From the NCBI GenBank assembly GCA_023665605.1, contig JAMPDP010000001.1, forward strand, positions 829,676 through 893,675: 64,000 nt of DNA. Reading direction: 5' to 3'. A model generated the notes under the pieces. That model saw nothing but the letters and a program-made list of their open reading frames with translations. It was not told where the DNA came from and ran no database searches. Shown here one piece after another: positions 42,408-51,336 of this stretch. Positions within the stretch are counted from its first letter, which is position 1, and each line of letters starts with the position of its first letter. The stretch is from Candidatus Amulumruptor caecigallinarius. GTDB taxonomy: Bacteria > Bacteroidota > Bacteroidia > Bacteroidales > Muribaculaceae. The position numbers and the translations under genes were made by a program.

Positions 42408-43460
42408 ATGGAAATATCACTTGAAACTTATCAGCTCCCCGCCGCCGGGGGCGATGTGACACTTATCAAGCTCACAAATGCCGGGGGAGCCTCGGTGGTG
42501 CTCTCTACCCTCGGAGCAGGCATCGTTGAGGTGAACGTGCCCGACAGCACAGGCACCAGGGCCAATGTGGCCTTGGGCTACCGCGACGTGGCCGACTACC
42601 TGCATGACGGCCCCAATATGGGGAAGACCCCGGGGCGATTTGCCAACCGAATAGGCCATGGCCGCTTCACCCTGGACGGCAAGGAGTATCAGCTGGCCGT
42701 GAACTGCGGGCCGCACCATCTGCACGGCGGTCCTGACGGCTTTCAGAACCGCATATGGAGCTATGACATAGCCGCCGACGGCACGGTGACGATGAGACGC
42801 ACAAGCCCCGCCGGCGAGGAAGGCTATCCCGGCACTGTTGAGGCTATGGTGCGCTATCGCTGGGACGACTCGTGCCGGCTCACCATAGAGTATGAAGCCA
42901 CAACGGATGCCTCAACCCCATTAGGCCTTACAAACCACACTTACTGGAATCTTGACGGTGAGGCCTCCGGCTCCGCCTTGGAGCACACTCTGCAACTCCA
43001 CTGCAAGCAATATCTGGAGACTGACCCGACACTGCTCCCTACCGGGCTGCTCCTGCCCGTAGAGGGGACACCGATGGACTTCACCTGGCCTAAGGAGGTG
43101 GGACGCGACATCAATGCCGACTTCGCCCCGCTGAAACATGGCAAGGGGTATGACCACTGCTACTTCATAGACGGCTACGACGGCGCGACACTTCGCCCCG
43201 TGGCCACGCTGCGCGGCCAAAGCGGACGCACGCTCACCGTGGAGTCAGACCTGCCCGGCGTGCAGCTCTACACCGCCAACTGGCTTACCGGAGGTACCCC
43301 CACAGGCCGCTCCGGCACCGAGTACAAGGATTATGATGCCGTGGCTCTGGAGTGCCAGATGCTACCCGATTCGCCTAACCGCCCGGAGTTTCCCGACAGC
43401 ATCCTGCGTCCCGGGCAGGTGTGGCGACACACCATAACATATAAATTCGACAACGAATAA
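42408..43460 (+). CDS. galM: aldose 1-epimerase
   Basis: A 350-residue galactose mutarotase that interconverts alpha and beta anomers. The family parts are NRIGHGRFTLDGKEYQL, the catalytic His of GLTNHTYWNLDGE and the GYDHCYF segment; the C-terminal Glu region (YKDYDAVALECQMLPDSPN) is complete. It is followed by a sugar-nucleotidyltransferase-like gene, which fits hexose use. Confidence 0.95.
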   Translation: MEISLETYQLPAAGGDVTLIKLTNAGGASVVLSTLGAGIVEVNVPDSTGTRANVALGYRDVADYLHDGPNMGKTPGRFANRIGHGRFTLDGKEYQLAVNCGPHHLHGGPDGFQNRIWSYDIAADGTVTMRRTSPAGEEGYPGTVEAMVRYRWDDSCRLTIEYEATTDASTPLGLTNHTYWNLDGEASGSALEHTLQLHCKQYLETDPTLLPTGLLLPVEGTPMDFTWPKEVGRDINADFAPLKHGKGYDHCYFIDGYDGATLRPVATLRGQSGRTLTVESDLPGVQLYTANWLTGGTPTGRSGTEYKDYDAVALECQMLPDSPNRPEFPDSILRPGQVWRHTITYKFDNE

Positions 43461-43505
43461 GAGGTTTAACTGCCCAGAGACTATATAATCAAGGTGCAAA
43501 ACGAA

Positions 43506-44423
43506 ATGAAACCGACACTTTACGTCATGGCTGCCGGCATGGGCAGCCGCTACGGCGGGCTCAAGCAGCTTGACCCGCTGGGCCCCTCCGGCGAAACCAT
43601 CATGGACTACTCCATCTTTGACGCCAAGCGCGCGGGGTTTGGGAAGGTGGTGTTCGTGATACGCCACGACTTCGAGCAGGACTTCCGCGAGAAGATACTG
43701 AGCAAATATGAGGGTCACATCCCCGTAGAGGTGGTATTCCAGAGCCTCGATGCCCTCCCCGAGGGGTTTGAGCCGCCGGCGACTCGCACTAAGCCGTGGG
43801 GCACGGGCCATGCCGTATGGATGGGCAAGGACGCTGTGAAAGAGCCGTTTGCCGCCATCAATGCCGATGACTTCTACGGTCGCCACGCCTTTGAGGTGAT
43901 GGCCGCCGAGCTCTCCAAGGCTCATGCTGCCGGAGACTACTGCATGGTGGGGTTCCGCGTGGGCAATACCCTGACCGAGAACGGCTCCGTGAGCCGCGGG
44001 GTGTGCACCGTGGGCGCCGACGGCAACCTTGCCGACATCAACGAGCGTACCTCCATCCACTATACTGCCGGCCCCGGTACGGAGATAGTGTATGACACCC
44101 CTGATGGCGGCACGGTTCCCCTGGAGGCCTCCACCCCGGTGAGCATGAACCTGTGGGGCTTCACCCCTGACTACTTCGAGCGCACGGGGCGCGAGTTTGC
44201 CCGCTTCCTCGCCGAGCATGGCGCGGAGGAGAAGAGCGAGTTTGGCATACCCACAGTGGTAGATGCGCTGATACGCTCCGGTGAGGCACGCGTGAAGGTG
44301 CTTGACACCGACAGCCGCTGGTTTGGCGTGACCTATGCCGATGACCGGCAGGGCGTGGTGGACCGTCTGGCCGCACTCACCGAGGCCGGCGAATATCCCA
44401 CTCCCCTGTTTCCCAAGAAGTAA
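43506..44423 (+). CDS. nucleotidyltransferase family protein (sugar-NTP transferase fold)
   Basis: A 305-residue protein. The N-terminal AAGMGSRYGGLKQLDPLG is the NTP-binding loop of GlmU/RmlA-type nucleotidyltransferases, and NADDFYGRHAFEV provides the metal-binding Asp. The C-terminal part is not a known acyl or hexapeptide domain. The ATG at 43506 is preferred to a GTG at 43494. The sugar substrate is unknown; the neighbour galM suggests a hexose phosphate. Confidence 0.85.
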   Translation: MKPTLYVMAAGMGSRYGGLKQLDPLGPSGETIMDYSIFDAKRAGFGKVVFVIRHDFEQDFREKILSKYEGHIPVEVVFQSLDALPEGFEPPATRTKPWGTGHAVWMGKDAVKEPFAAINADDFYGRHAFEVMAAELSKAHAAGDYCMVGFRVGNTLTENGSVSRGVCTVGADGNLADINERTSIHYTAGPGTEIVYDTPDGGTVPLEASTPVSMNLWGFTPDYFERTGREFARFLAEHGAEEKSEFGIPTVVDALIRSGEARVKVLDTDSRWFGVTYADDRQGVVDRLAALTEAGEYPTPLFPKK

Positions 44424-44447
44424 GAGGATGCCTCATAACACACACTA

Positions 44448-46109
44448 ATGCTCACTCTCCCTCCACGTCGCGACGGCAGCCGGGGCACGATAGATGCCGA
44501 CGGATCAGTGATAATAGTTGGGGCCAACGGCTCCGGCAAGTCACGCTTCACGGCACGGCTCCGCGCCGACCTGGGCGAGCGGGCTTTCGCGCTGAGTGCA
44601 CTCCACGGGCTCTTTGACCGAGAGTGGCATGACCCGGGGGCGACCTCTATTGACGGGCTTTACAGCGCGATGCCCTCGGCCGACATCTACACGCCGCCGA
44701 CCTCGCAGCTCGACAAGCTTATGCGTCTGCTCGTCAACGAGGAGATAAGCCGGCTGATGTCCTACAAGCTCAAGGGAGACCGTCGGCGGCTGCGCGAACC
44801 GCAGGGCGAGACGCGGCTTGACCGCACGATGGAGGTGTGGCGCGACATATTTCCGGGCAATGAAATCCTGCTGGAGAACGGACGGCTGATGCTAAGCCGC
44901 AGCGAGGGGGAGTCAAGCAGCGCGGGCTACTCGCCGCAACGGCTGTCGTCAGGCGAGAAGGCTGTGATGTATTACACCGCGGGGCTGCTCTATGCTCCCG
45001 AGGGGGCCACTGTGTTTGTTGATGACCCGGCGATATTCCTCCACCCCTCTGTTGCTACCGCATTGTGGAACCGGCTGGAAGCCCTGCGCCCCGACTGCCG
45101 GATGGTCTACACCACGCATGACCTGGACTTCGCCTCATCACGCGCCGGAGCCGCCACCGTGTGGGTGCGTGACTATGATGCCGCCACTCACACATGGGAC
45201 TATGACCTGCTCCCCGCCGACTCGGGGCTTACCGACGACATCTATCTTGCCATCCTCGGCGCCCGCCGCCCGGTGCTGTTCATAGAGGGTGACGGTGTCA
45301 ACTCGATAGATGCCAAGCTCTACCCGCTCATCTTCAAGGGTTACACCATCAAGTCATTGGGCTCATGCAACAAGGTGATAGAGAGTGTGCGCACCTTCAA
45401 CGACCTGCGCGGCTTCCACCACCTCGACAGCCACGGCATCGTGGACCGCGACCGCCGCGATGCCTCGGAAGTGGCCTATCTGCGCCGGCGCGGCATCTTC
45501 GTGCCGGAGGTGGCCGAGATTGAGAACATCCTGATGCTCGAAGATGTGATACGCGCCGTGGCATCCCACCGCGGCAAGGATGAGGAAACAGTGTTTGGCA
45601 AGGTTAAGAAGAGCGTGCTCGGTCAGTTCCGCACCGACCTGCGCCGTCAGGCCCTGCTGCACACGCGTCACAGAGTGAAGCGCATCATGGAATACCGCGT
45701 GGACGGGCGCTTCAACTCCATTGGTGCCCTGGAGGACCACATCGGCTCGCTGGTGCGCGAAATCAACCCCCGGGCTCTCTATGAGGAGTTTTGCCGTGAG
45801 TTCAACGGCTATCTCCGCGACGGCGACTACGCCTCGGTGCTGAGGGTGTACAACCAGAAGTCCATGCTCCCGGGAAGCAATGTGGCAGGACTCTGCGGTC
45901 TCCGCGACAAGGGTGCTTATCTGCGTGCCATCCTTGACCTGCTGCGTGAGGATGGCAGCGGTGCCGAACGGGTGCGACAGGCCATATTGCGTTGCTTCAG
46001 CTTCGAGCCGACTCTGGTGCCTGACACGGAGGATGACGACACGCCGTTCGTCGACCTCGATTCTGATGAACCATCTTATACAGCCGACGATGAGACAGAA
46101 ACCGACTGA
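44448..46109 (+). CDS. ABC-type ATPase fused to TOPRIM-like domain (DUF4435, OLD-like)
   Basis: A 553-residue protein. The N-terminal ATPase has Walker A GANGSGKS (25-32), an ABC signature RLSSGEKAV (165-173), Walker B VFVDDP (189-194) and the switch histidine in YTTHD (221-225). The second Walker B acidic residue is Asp, not the usual Glu. The C-terminal half begins VLFIEGDGVNSIDAKLY (Glu 280) and has GIVDRDRRD (Asp 333, Asp 335), the metal-binding pattern of TOPRIM nucleases such as OLD proteins, then EIENILM. The architecture suggests an ATP-controlled nuclease, perhaps in defence or repair. No partner gene (such as a UvrD-like gajB) is adjacent, and it overlaps menA by 20 nt. Confidence 0.75.
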   Translation: MLTLPPRRDGSRGTIDADGSVIIVGANGSGKSRFTARLRADLGERAFALSALHGLFDREWHDPGATSIDGLYSAMPSADIYTPPTSQLDKLMRLLVNEEISRLMSYKLKGDRRRLREPQGETRLDRTMEVWRDIFPGNEILLENGRLMLSRSEGESSSAGYSPQRLSSGEKAVMYYTAGLLYAPEGATVFVDDPAIFLHPSVATALWNRLEALRPDCRMVYTTHDLDFASSRAGAATVWVRDYDAATHTWDYDLLPADSGLTDDIYLAILGARRPVLFIEGDGVNSIDAKLYPLIFKGYTIKSLGSCNKVIESVRTFNDLRGFHHLDSHGIVDRDRRDASEVAYLRRRGIFVPEVAEIENILMLEDVIRAVASHRGKDEETVFGKVKKSVLGQFRTDLRRQALLHTRHRVKRIMEYRVDGRFNSIGALEDHIGSLVREINPRALYEEFCREFNGYLRDGDYASVLRVYNQKSMLPGSNVAGLCGLRDKGAYLRAILDLLREDGSGAERVRQAILRCFSFEPTLVPDTEDDDTPFVDLDSDEPSYTADDETETD

Positions 46110-47028
46110 GGGAGGGCACCCCGCGGCGATACGTGCGTGGTTGGAGGCAATGAGACTGCGCACCATCCCGGTGTCACTCGCCGGCGTGGCGACCGCTGCC
46201 GCCCTGGGGCTTATCTGTCACGGCAGTGTGAGGGGTGTGCCGCTGACGCTGTGCATCATCTTTGCAGTGCTGGCCCAGATAGCCTCCAACTTTGCCAACG
46301 AATACTTCGACTATCGGGACGGCCTCGACCGTCCCGGTCGTGAGGGTTTCCGCCGCGGCGTGACCGAGGGTGACATCTCCCCCCGCGCCATGCTCACGGC
46401 CACGCTGCTCACTCTGGCACTGGCACTTGGTGTGGGGTGCGGACTGATATGCTACGGCGGATGGTGGCTCGTGGCCGTGGGAGCTGCCGTGGGCATGGGA
46501 GTGTTGGCTTACAGTGCCGGTCCCTACCCGCTGAGCCGTCACGGCCTTGGCGAGGTGGCCGTCATCGTATTCTTCGGTCTTGTGCCGGTGACGCTCACCT
46601 ATTGGCTCTCCACAGGGCAGACTCCGGGAGTGACAGTGTGGTGCGCAGCCGCCGGCATCGGTCTGCTTGGGGCTAATGTGCTTGTGGTTAACAACTACCG
46701 CGACCGGCACGATGATGCCGCCGTGGGTAAGCATACTTTGGCCGTCCTCACCGATGCCGCCACATCGGGGCGGTTCTCCGTGTGGCAATACACGGCCAAT
46801 GCCCTGCTCGGCATGGGACTGACCTGTCCGGCGTGGTGGGCGATAAGTCCGTGGATGCTCTTCGTGCCGGTGGCCTTCTTCTGCGGAGTGGTGGCGCCTC
46901 TATGCCGCCGCATCTCGCGCGAGAGCTCCGGTCGCGCCCTCAACCCCCTGCTCGGAGCCACAGCCCGCGCCATGGCTCTGTATGCTCTGACTCTCCTTGC
47001 GGCAGCCCTGGCCTGCACGGAATTTTAG
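46090..47028 (+). CDS. menA: 1,4-dihydroxy-2-naphthoate prenyltransferase
   Basis: A 312-residue inner membrane UbiA-type prenyltransferase of menaquinone synthesis. The two Asp-rich motifs are NEYFDYRDGLDRPGR and NNYRDRHDDAAVGKHTL, both set between membrane segments. The start MRQKPTEGG at 46090 lies inside the end of the upstream gene (20-nt overlap); an ATG at 46150 would cut into the first helix. Other men genes are not in the window. Confidence 0.92.
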   Translation: MRQKPTEGGHPAAIRAWLEAMRLRTIPVSLAGVATAAALGLICHGSVRGVPLTLCIIFAVLAQIASNFANEYFDYRDGLDRPGREGFRRGVTEGDISPRAMLTATLLTLALALGVGCGLICYGGWWLVAVGAAVGMGVLAYSAGPYPLSRHGLGEVAVIVFFGLVPVTLTYWLSTGQTPGVTVWCAAAGIGLLGANVLVVNNYRDRHDDAAVGKHTLAVLTDAATSGRFSVWQYTANALLGMGLTCPAWWAISPWMLFVPVAFFCGVVAPLCRRISRESSGRALNPLLGATARAMALYALTLLAAALACTEF

Positions 47029-47048
47029 AGCTTGTTAGTAACGATTTA

Positions 47049-47056
47049 TATATTTG
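47049..47056 (+). promoter_or_regulatory. -7 box before the hexapeptide-repeat gene
   Basis: TATATTTG lies 24 nt before the ATG at 47081. A TTG lies 14 nt upstream, closer than usual. Confidence 0.5.
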
Positions 47057-47080
47057 CAATCTCAATAAGCGCATATTATC

Positions 47081-47644
47081 ATGGCATTAGTGATACCCCT
47101 GCGGGGCTATACCCCGCGCATCGGCTCCGGCTGCTTCTTCGCACCGACAGCCCAGATTATCGGCGACGTGACCATCGGCAACGAGTGCAGCATATGGTTC
47201 GGCACCATACTGCGCGGCGACGTGAACACCATCACTATCGGTGACCGTGTCAACATCCAGGATGGGTCAGTGCTCCACACCCTCTATGAGAAGTCAACCA
47301 TAGAAATTGGCAACGATGTGTCAATCGGCCATAACGTCACCATCCACGGGGCCAAAATCCACGACCTCGCACTGATAGGCATGGGGGCCGTGGTGATGGA
47401 TGATGCCGAGGTGGGCGAAGGCGCTCTGGTAGCCGCCGGCTCGGTGGTGCTGTCACGCACCAAGATTGCCCCGCATGAGCTGTGGGGCGGGGCTCCCGCC
47501 AAGTTCATCAAGATGGTGGAGCCGGAGAAGGCCCGCGAGATGAACCAGAAGATAGCGCGCAACTATCTGATGTATTCCCGTTGGTACTCCGAGCCTGATG
47601 CCACTCCCTACGACATAGACATCTACGGGGAGCGCCGGGAGTGA
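47081..47644 (+). CDS. gamma-carbonic-anhydrase-like hexapeptide protein
   Basis: A 187-residue left-handed beta-helix protein. Hexapeptide repeats start at FFAPTAQIIGDVTIG. The metal-binding histidines of the gamma-CA family lie in DGSVLHTLYEKS and SIGHNVTIHGAKI. The C-terminal helix (KAREMNQKIARNYLMY) is typical. Many YrdA/PaaY-like members have unknown substrates; carbonic anhydrase activity is not proved by sequence. Confidence 0.93.
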   Translation: MALVIPLRGYTPRIGSGCFFAPTAQIIGDVTIGNECSIWFGTILRGDVNTITIGDRVNIQDGSVLHTLYEKSTIEIGNDVSIGHNVTIHGAKIHDLALIGMGAVVMDDAEVGEGALVAAGSVVLSRTKIAPHELWGGAPAKFIKMVEPEKAREMNQKIARNYLMYSRWYSEPDATPYDIDIYGERRE

Positions 47645-47654
47645 CATCCTGACG

Positions 47655-48050
47655 CTACCACAGATTTCTGGCCACGCACCATATCGTGAATATGGCGGCG
47701 GTGGCAAGACAGACATAGCGGCCGTTGATGGCAGCGTGGAAGCGCGGCCATCGCGGTCGCATTATTTCCGCCAGGGCGAGGAGCAGGAGCAGCGGGAGGG
47801 CGCAGACCATCATGGCATTGAGCCTCCAAGCTCCGGCAATGTCGCCATGGAGCAGCGCGTGGGCGGCTCGTTGAGAGCCGCAACCGGGGCATTGCCACCC
47901 GGTGAGGGTGAGGAACGGGCAGCGCGGGAAAGGTGCTGTGTCGGGGTCAAACCATCCGTAAACGGCAATGAGCGCCACGGCAGCGATAGCCACCGTGACG
48001 CCCATAAGGATGTGTCGCCTCCGTGGGTGCGAAGCCCTGGGAGGGGTCAT
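47655..48050 (-). CDS. DUF2752 membrane protein
   Basis: A 131-residue protein. The first helix is followed by the DUF2752 signature FPRCPFLTLTGWQCPGCGSQRAAHALLHG, given here in parts as CPFLTLTG and CPGCGSQRA; two further hydrophobic segments follow. The start MTPPRASHP at 48050 overlaps the stop of the CD225 gene by the ATGA arrangement. Function is unknown; the pair is co-transcribed and probably acts together at the membrane. Confidence 0.85.
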   Translation of the reverse strand: MTPPRASHPRRRHILMGVTVAIAAVALIAVYGWFDPDTAPFPRCPFLTLTGWQCPGCGSQRAAHALLHGDIAGAWRLNAMMVCALPLLLLLALAEIMRPRWPRFHAAINGRYVCLATAAIFTIWCVARNLW

Positions 48051-48397
48051 GTAAGAGCGTAGTAAAGCATGATGAAGGGCACGTTGATCAGACCGAGCAC
48101 CACTGAGGCAATGAGCATCAGGCGTGCATCGGCGGATGCACGACGCGCCCCTTCGATGTCGCCTATGCGCCAGCGTGCACTTACCTTCGACGAGAATACG
48201 AGCCCGACAATGGCCGTGACCACGCAGAGCAGGATGCACACCAGCAGCCAGCCGAAGTAAGTGGGCGGCATGGTGGCGTCAGCCACAGCAGATGGCATGG
48301 TGCCGCTGCAGGGATTATCGCCACATGGGGGCACGGTGGGCACGCTGGCTCTCTCGGGAGCGTCCTCGGGAGGCAGGGGGGGCGGCATTGTGTTCAT
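48047..48397 (-). CDS. CD225/dispanin family membrane protein
   Basis: A 116-residue protein. A proline-rich cytoplasmic head (MNTMPPPLPPEDAPE) leads to two hydrophobic segments separated by the CD225 loop KVSARWRIGDIEGARRASADAR (read in parts as WRIGDIEGA and SADARLM). The family includes the animal IFITM proteins; bacterial roles are unknown. It is coupled to DUF2752 by ATGA. Confidence 0.85.
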   Translation of the reverse strand: MNTMPPPLPPEDAPERASVPTVPPCGDNPCSGTMPSAVADATMPPTYFGWLLVCILLCVVTAIVGLVFSSKVSARWRIGDIEGARRASADARLMLIASVVLGLINVPFIMLYYALT

Positions 48398-48484
48398 ATG
48401 CTTATTGCTTGTTTATAGCGTATGTGATAGCTTGTCAGTGGTTGGTCAGAGCTCTTAGAGGTAGTTAGATACAACCTCTTATAA

Positions 48485-49369
48485 TCAGAAGAACTTGATT
48501 TCCTGACCCTCGATGTCGCTCAGCAGGTTGTTGGCCAGACGGCTGGCCCCGATACGGAAGTAGTCCGAGTCAAGCCACTTCTCGCCGAGAATCTCCTTGA
48601 CAAGGGTGTAATACTTCAGGGCCTCATCAGTTGTGGCCACGCCACCGGCAGCCTTGAAGCCAACCATGATGGATGTGCGCTCGTAATACTCCTTGATGCA
48701 GTGGAGCATGGTGTAGGCAGCTTCGAGCGAAGCACCGGGGTATTCCTTACCGGTGGAGGTCTTGAGGAATGCCGCCCCGCTGTAAAGGGCGAGCACGGAT
48801 GCGGCCTTGATGTTTTCGGGGGTCTTGAGGGCACCGGTCTCGAGGATGACCTTCAGGCGGGCGTTGCGGCAGGAGTGGCGTATCTCCTCAATCTCGTCAC
48901 ACACCTCCTGATAATCCTTATCGAAGAAGTTGCCGAGGTTGAGCACTATGTCAATCTCATCGGCGCCACCCTCCACGGCGAGGGCTGTCTCGGCCACCTT
49001 CACTTCCGGGAAAGTCTGCGAAGTGGGGAAGCCGCCGCTGACAGCCACCACGCGCACGCGGCTCACTTCGAGGACGCTGCGCACCACGGGGGCAAACACC
49101 GGGTAGACGCAGATGCCTGCCACCGGGGGCAGCTCGCCGTAGTCGTTCTCAAACTGGTTGACCTTCTCGGTAAAGTCGCTGACACTCTGCATCGAGTCGG
49201 TGCTCTTGAGCGTGGTGAGGTCTATGGAGCTGAAGAGGAAGCGGAGCACGTCGGGGGTGCGGTTCTCCTCCATATGCTCATCGAGAATCTTCTGAATGTC
49301 GGCCTTGATGGCAGCCTCGTCGGTGGTCACCTTGTAGGCGTTGATGGCTTCGAGATATTTACTTTCCAT
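48485..49369 (-). CDS. deoC: deoxyribose-phosphate aldolase
   Basis: A 294-residue class I aldolase splitting 2-deoxyribose 5-phosphate into acetaldehyde and glyceraldehyde 3-phosphate. The Schiff-base region is KTSTGKEYPGAS, with the activating lysine in MVGFKAAGGV, and the early Asp in DEIDIVLNLG. It follows dtd with a 15-nt gap and is the last gene of bioB-dtd-deoC. Confidence 0.96.
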   Translation of the reverse strand: MESKYLEAINAYKVTTDEAAIKADIQKILDEHMEENRTPDVLRFLFSSIDLTTLKSTDSMQSVSDFTEKVNQFENDYGELPPVAGICVYPVFAPVVRSVLEVSRVRVVAVSGGFPTSQTFPEVKVAETALAVEGGADEIDIVLNLGNFFDKDYQEVCDEIEEIRHSCRNARLKVILETGALKTPENIKAASVLALYSGAAFLKTSTGKEYPGASLEAAYTMLHCIKEYYERTSIMVGFKAAGGVATTDEALKYYTLVKEILGEKWLDSDYFRIGASRLANNLLSDIEGQEIKFF

Positions 49370-49384
49370 GGTCAGGTTAATGAT

Positions 49385-49852
49385 TTATTGTGTGGAAGTT
49401 GAGTGTTCGATTTTCTTTTCTATAACAATGGTCACGGGCCCTGAGTTGACCAGGGCCACATCCATCATGGCACCAAACACACCGGTGTGCACCTTGCGTC
49501 CGAGCAGCCGCTCCACCTCGGCGCAGTATAGCTCATAGAGCGGCACGGCCAGGTCGTGACCGGCGGCGCGTATGTAGCTGGGGCGGTTGCCGTGGCGAGC
49601 ATCAGCAAGCAGCGTGAACTGGCTCACGGCGAGCACCTGGCCGCCGACATCGGCCACGGAGCGGTTCATCACTCCGGCCTCATCGTCGAAGATGCGCAGT
49701 CCTGCGGTTTTTGCGGCGAGCCAACGTGCACAGTCGGGTGTGTCATCGCGCTCCACGCCCACGAGCACCATCAGCCCCTCCCCTATCCGGGAGTGCACGC
49801 GGCCACCGATTGTCACTGAGGCCTCCTTGACGCGCTGGATTACTATCTTCAT
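49385..49852 (-). CDS. dtd: D-aminoacyl-tRNA deacylase
   Basis: A 155-residue enzyme that removes D-amino acids and glycine from mischarged tRNA. The active-site motifs VSQFTLLAD and [11 protein letters not shown] (the cross-subunit Gly-Pro) are present, as is the [15 protein letters not shown] start. It begins 8 nt after the bioB stop. Confidence 0.96.
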   Translation of the reverse strand: MKIVIQRVKEASVTIGGRVHSRIGEGLMVLVGVERDDTPDCARWLAAKTAGLRIFDDEAGVMNRSVADVGGQVLAVSQFTLLADARHGNRPSYIRAAGHDLAVPLYELYCAEVERLLGRKVHTGVFGAMMDVALVNSGPVTIVIEKKIEHSTSTQ

Positions 49853-49860
49853 GGCGCAGG

Positions 49861-50886
49861 TTATGAAATGACAGGCAGACTGTGCCCGGCGGGTGCTTCA
49901 TCCCGGACTTCTTCGGACTGTGGATGCGAGAAGCCGGTGTCGGCGAAGAGTTGCCGGTCTTCGGCAAGGGTGTTGCCAAGCGAGGTAAGCATATCGCCGA
50001 CAATGGCTCCGTTGACACCGCCGCGCATCATGCGACGCATCGACTCGCTGGAGAGGCGTTTCCGCCCCCCGGCAAAACGTATCGTGCACTTGGGGGCTAC
50101 AAGCCGCATCAGAGCCACGGAGCGTTCTATCTCCTCTTCGTCAATCAGCGGGGTGTGCTCCAGCGGTGTCCCGGGGATGGGATTCAGGATGTTCACGGGG
50201 ATGCTGACGGCTCCGGCGTCACGGGCGGCGGCGGCAAGCTCCAGACGGTCGCGGAGTGTCTCGCCCATGCCTATTATGCCTCCACTGCACACCTCCAGGC
50301 CCTCGTCGAGGGCCGCACGAATGGTGGCGAGCTTATCGGCATAGGTGTGAGTGGTGCACAGCCTCGCGAAGTGTCCGGGGGAGCTTTCGAGGTTGCAGTG
50401 GTAGCGTGTCACGCCGGCCTGACGCAGGCGGCGCATGGCGTCGCGGTCAAGCAGTCCCATCGAAGCACACAGCCCCAGCGCGGGGTGACGACGACGGATT
50501 TCGGCGATGTAGTCGCAGAAACGGTCGAGCTGACGGGGGGACACCCTCCGCCCCGAGGTGACGAGGGAGAAGCGGCCGACTCCTTCGCGGGCATTGATGG
50601 CTGCTGCCTCCATCACGCTGCCACGCTCGATTATGTCATATTCGGTGATGCCCGTGGAGTGCCGGGCACTCTGTGCGCACCATTTGCAGTCCTCGCCGCA
50701 ACGCCCCGAGCGGGCGTTGACTATGGAGCAAGTGTCGGCACGTGAGCCGCTGTATGCTGAGCGCACGTGGTCAGCAACCTCCTGCAGCTGCCCCACAGAG
50801 CAAATGCAGGCAAGCTCCAGAGCCTCCTCCACGGAAGCCCCGATGCCCGCAAGCGCCGCCTCAGTAACCTTGGCAAGTAAATCCAT
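49861..50886 (-). CDS. bioB: biotin synthase
   Basis: A 341-residue radical SAM enzyme inserting sulfur into dethiobiotin. The cluster-binding cysteines are C63, C67 and C70 in [10 protein letters not shown]. The second cluster site and the later motifs ([28 protein letters not shown]) are present. The start [10 protein letters not shown] fits the family; a -7 box sits only 7 nt before this ATG. No other biotin gene is nearby. Confidence 0.96.
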   Translation of the reverse strand: MDLLAKVTEAALAGIGASVEEALELACICSVGQLQEVADHVRSAYSGSRADTCSIVNARSGRCGEDCKWCAQSARHSTGITEYDIIERGSVMEAAAINAREGVGRFSLVTSGRRVSPRQLDRFCDYIAEIRRRHPALGLCASMGLLDRDAMRRLRQAGVTRYHCNLESSPGHFARLCTTHTYADKLATIRAALDEGLEVCSGGIIGMGETLRDRLELAAAARDAGAVSIPVNILNPIPGTPLEHTPLIDEEEIERSVALMRLVAPKCTIRFAGGRKRLSSESMRRMMRGGVNGAIVGDMLTSLGNTLAEDRQLFADTGFSHPQSEEVRDEAPAGHSLPVIS

Positions 50887-50892
50887 GACACG

Positions 50893-50900
50893 CAAATATA
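50893..50900 (-). promoter_or_regulatory. -7 box immediately before bioB
   Basis: TATATTTG on the minus strand ends 6 nt before the ATG. The start point would fall at or next to the A of ATG, so the message is probably leaderless. No -33 TTG at 19-21 nt is seen. Confidence 0.5.
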
Positions 50901-50962
50901 GCACTTTCCCGCCAAACCGCCCCCATCCCCGGCAAACTTGCGGCAGTTTTCCGGATAGATGA

Positions 50963-50993
50963 TTTGATATATTGATACTTATTCATATATTTG
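50963..50993 (+). promoter_or_regulatory. promoter of the hipB-hipA module
   Basis: TTTG (50963-50966) and TATATTTG (50986-50993) are 19 nt apart, an excellent match. The leader to the ATG at 51019 is about 20 nt, so HipB could repress by binding nearby. Confidence 0.75.
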
Positions 50994-51018
50994 CGGTTAA
51001 TTGTCTATTTATTGAACC

Positions 51019-51336
51019 ATGGCTAATCTAAGTTATATCACCACTGACGAGATATTGTCGCAATTGTCGCGGAGGCTGAAAGAGTACAGACTGGCTGCTC
51101 GCATGAGTCAGAGGGAGCTTGCAGAGCTATCCGGAGTGGGCTACACCACGGTGTCACACTTTGAACAGGGTGTGCACACAAACATCTCACTGGCCAACTT
51201 CATTGCGCTTCTCCGGTGCGTAGGCATGGAGAAAAGGTTGCTGGACACACTCCCGCCTCTTCCTGTACCGCCATTGGCCCTGCGCGAAATCAACAAACTT
51301 ATACCCAAACGGGTGCGACGCACCTCACAGAGATGA
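51019..51336 (+). CDS. HipB-like helix-turn-helix antitoxin
   Basis: A 105-residue protein with an HTH_3/XRE domain: LKEYRLAARMSQRELAELSGVGYTTVSHFEQG is the five-helix core (shown in part: SQRELAELSGVGYTT). The C-terminal tail is proline-rich. Such proteins repress their own operon and neutralise HipA. It overlaps hipA by ATGA. Confidence 0.88.
   Translation: MANLSYITTDEILSQLSRRLKEYRLAARMSQRELAELSGVGYTTVSHFEQGVHTNISLANFIALLRCVGMEKRLLDTLPPLPVPPLALREINKLIPKRVRRTSQR

Noticed and set aside
44448..46109. Complete Gabija or similar two-gene defence system
   Set aside because: The next gene is menA and the previous one a nucleotidyltransferase; no helicase partner is adjacent.
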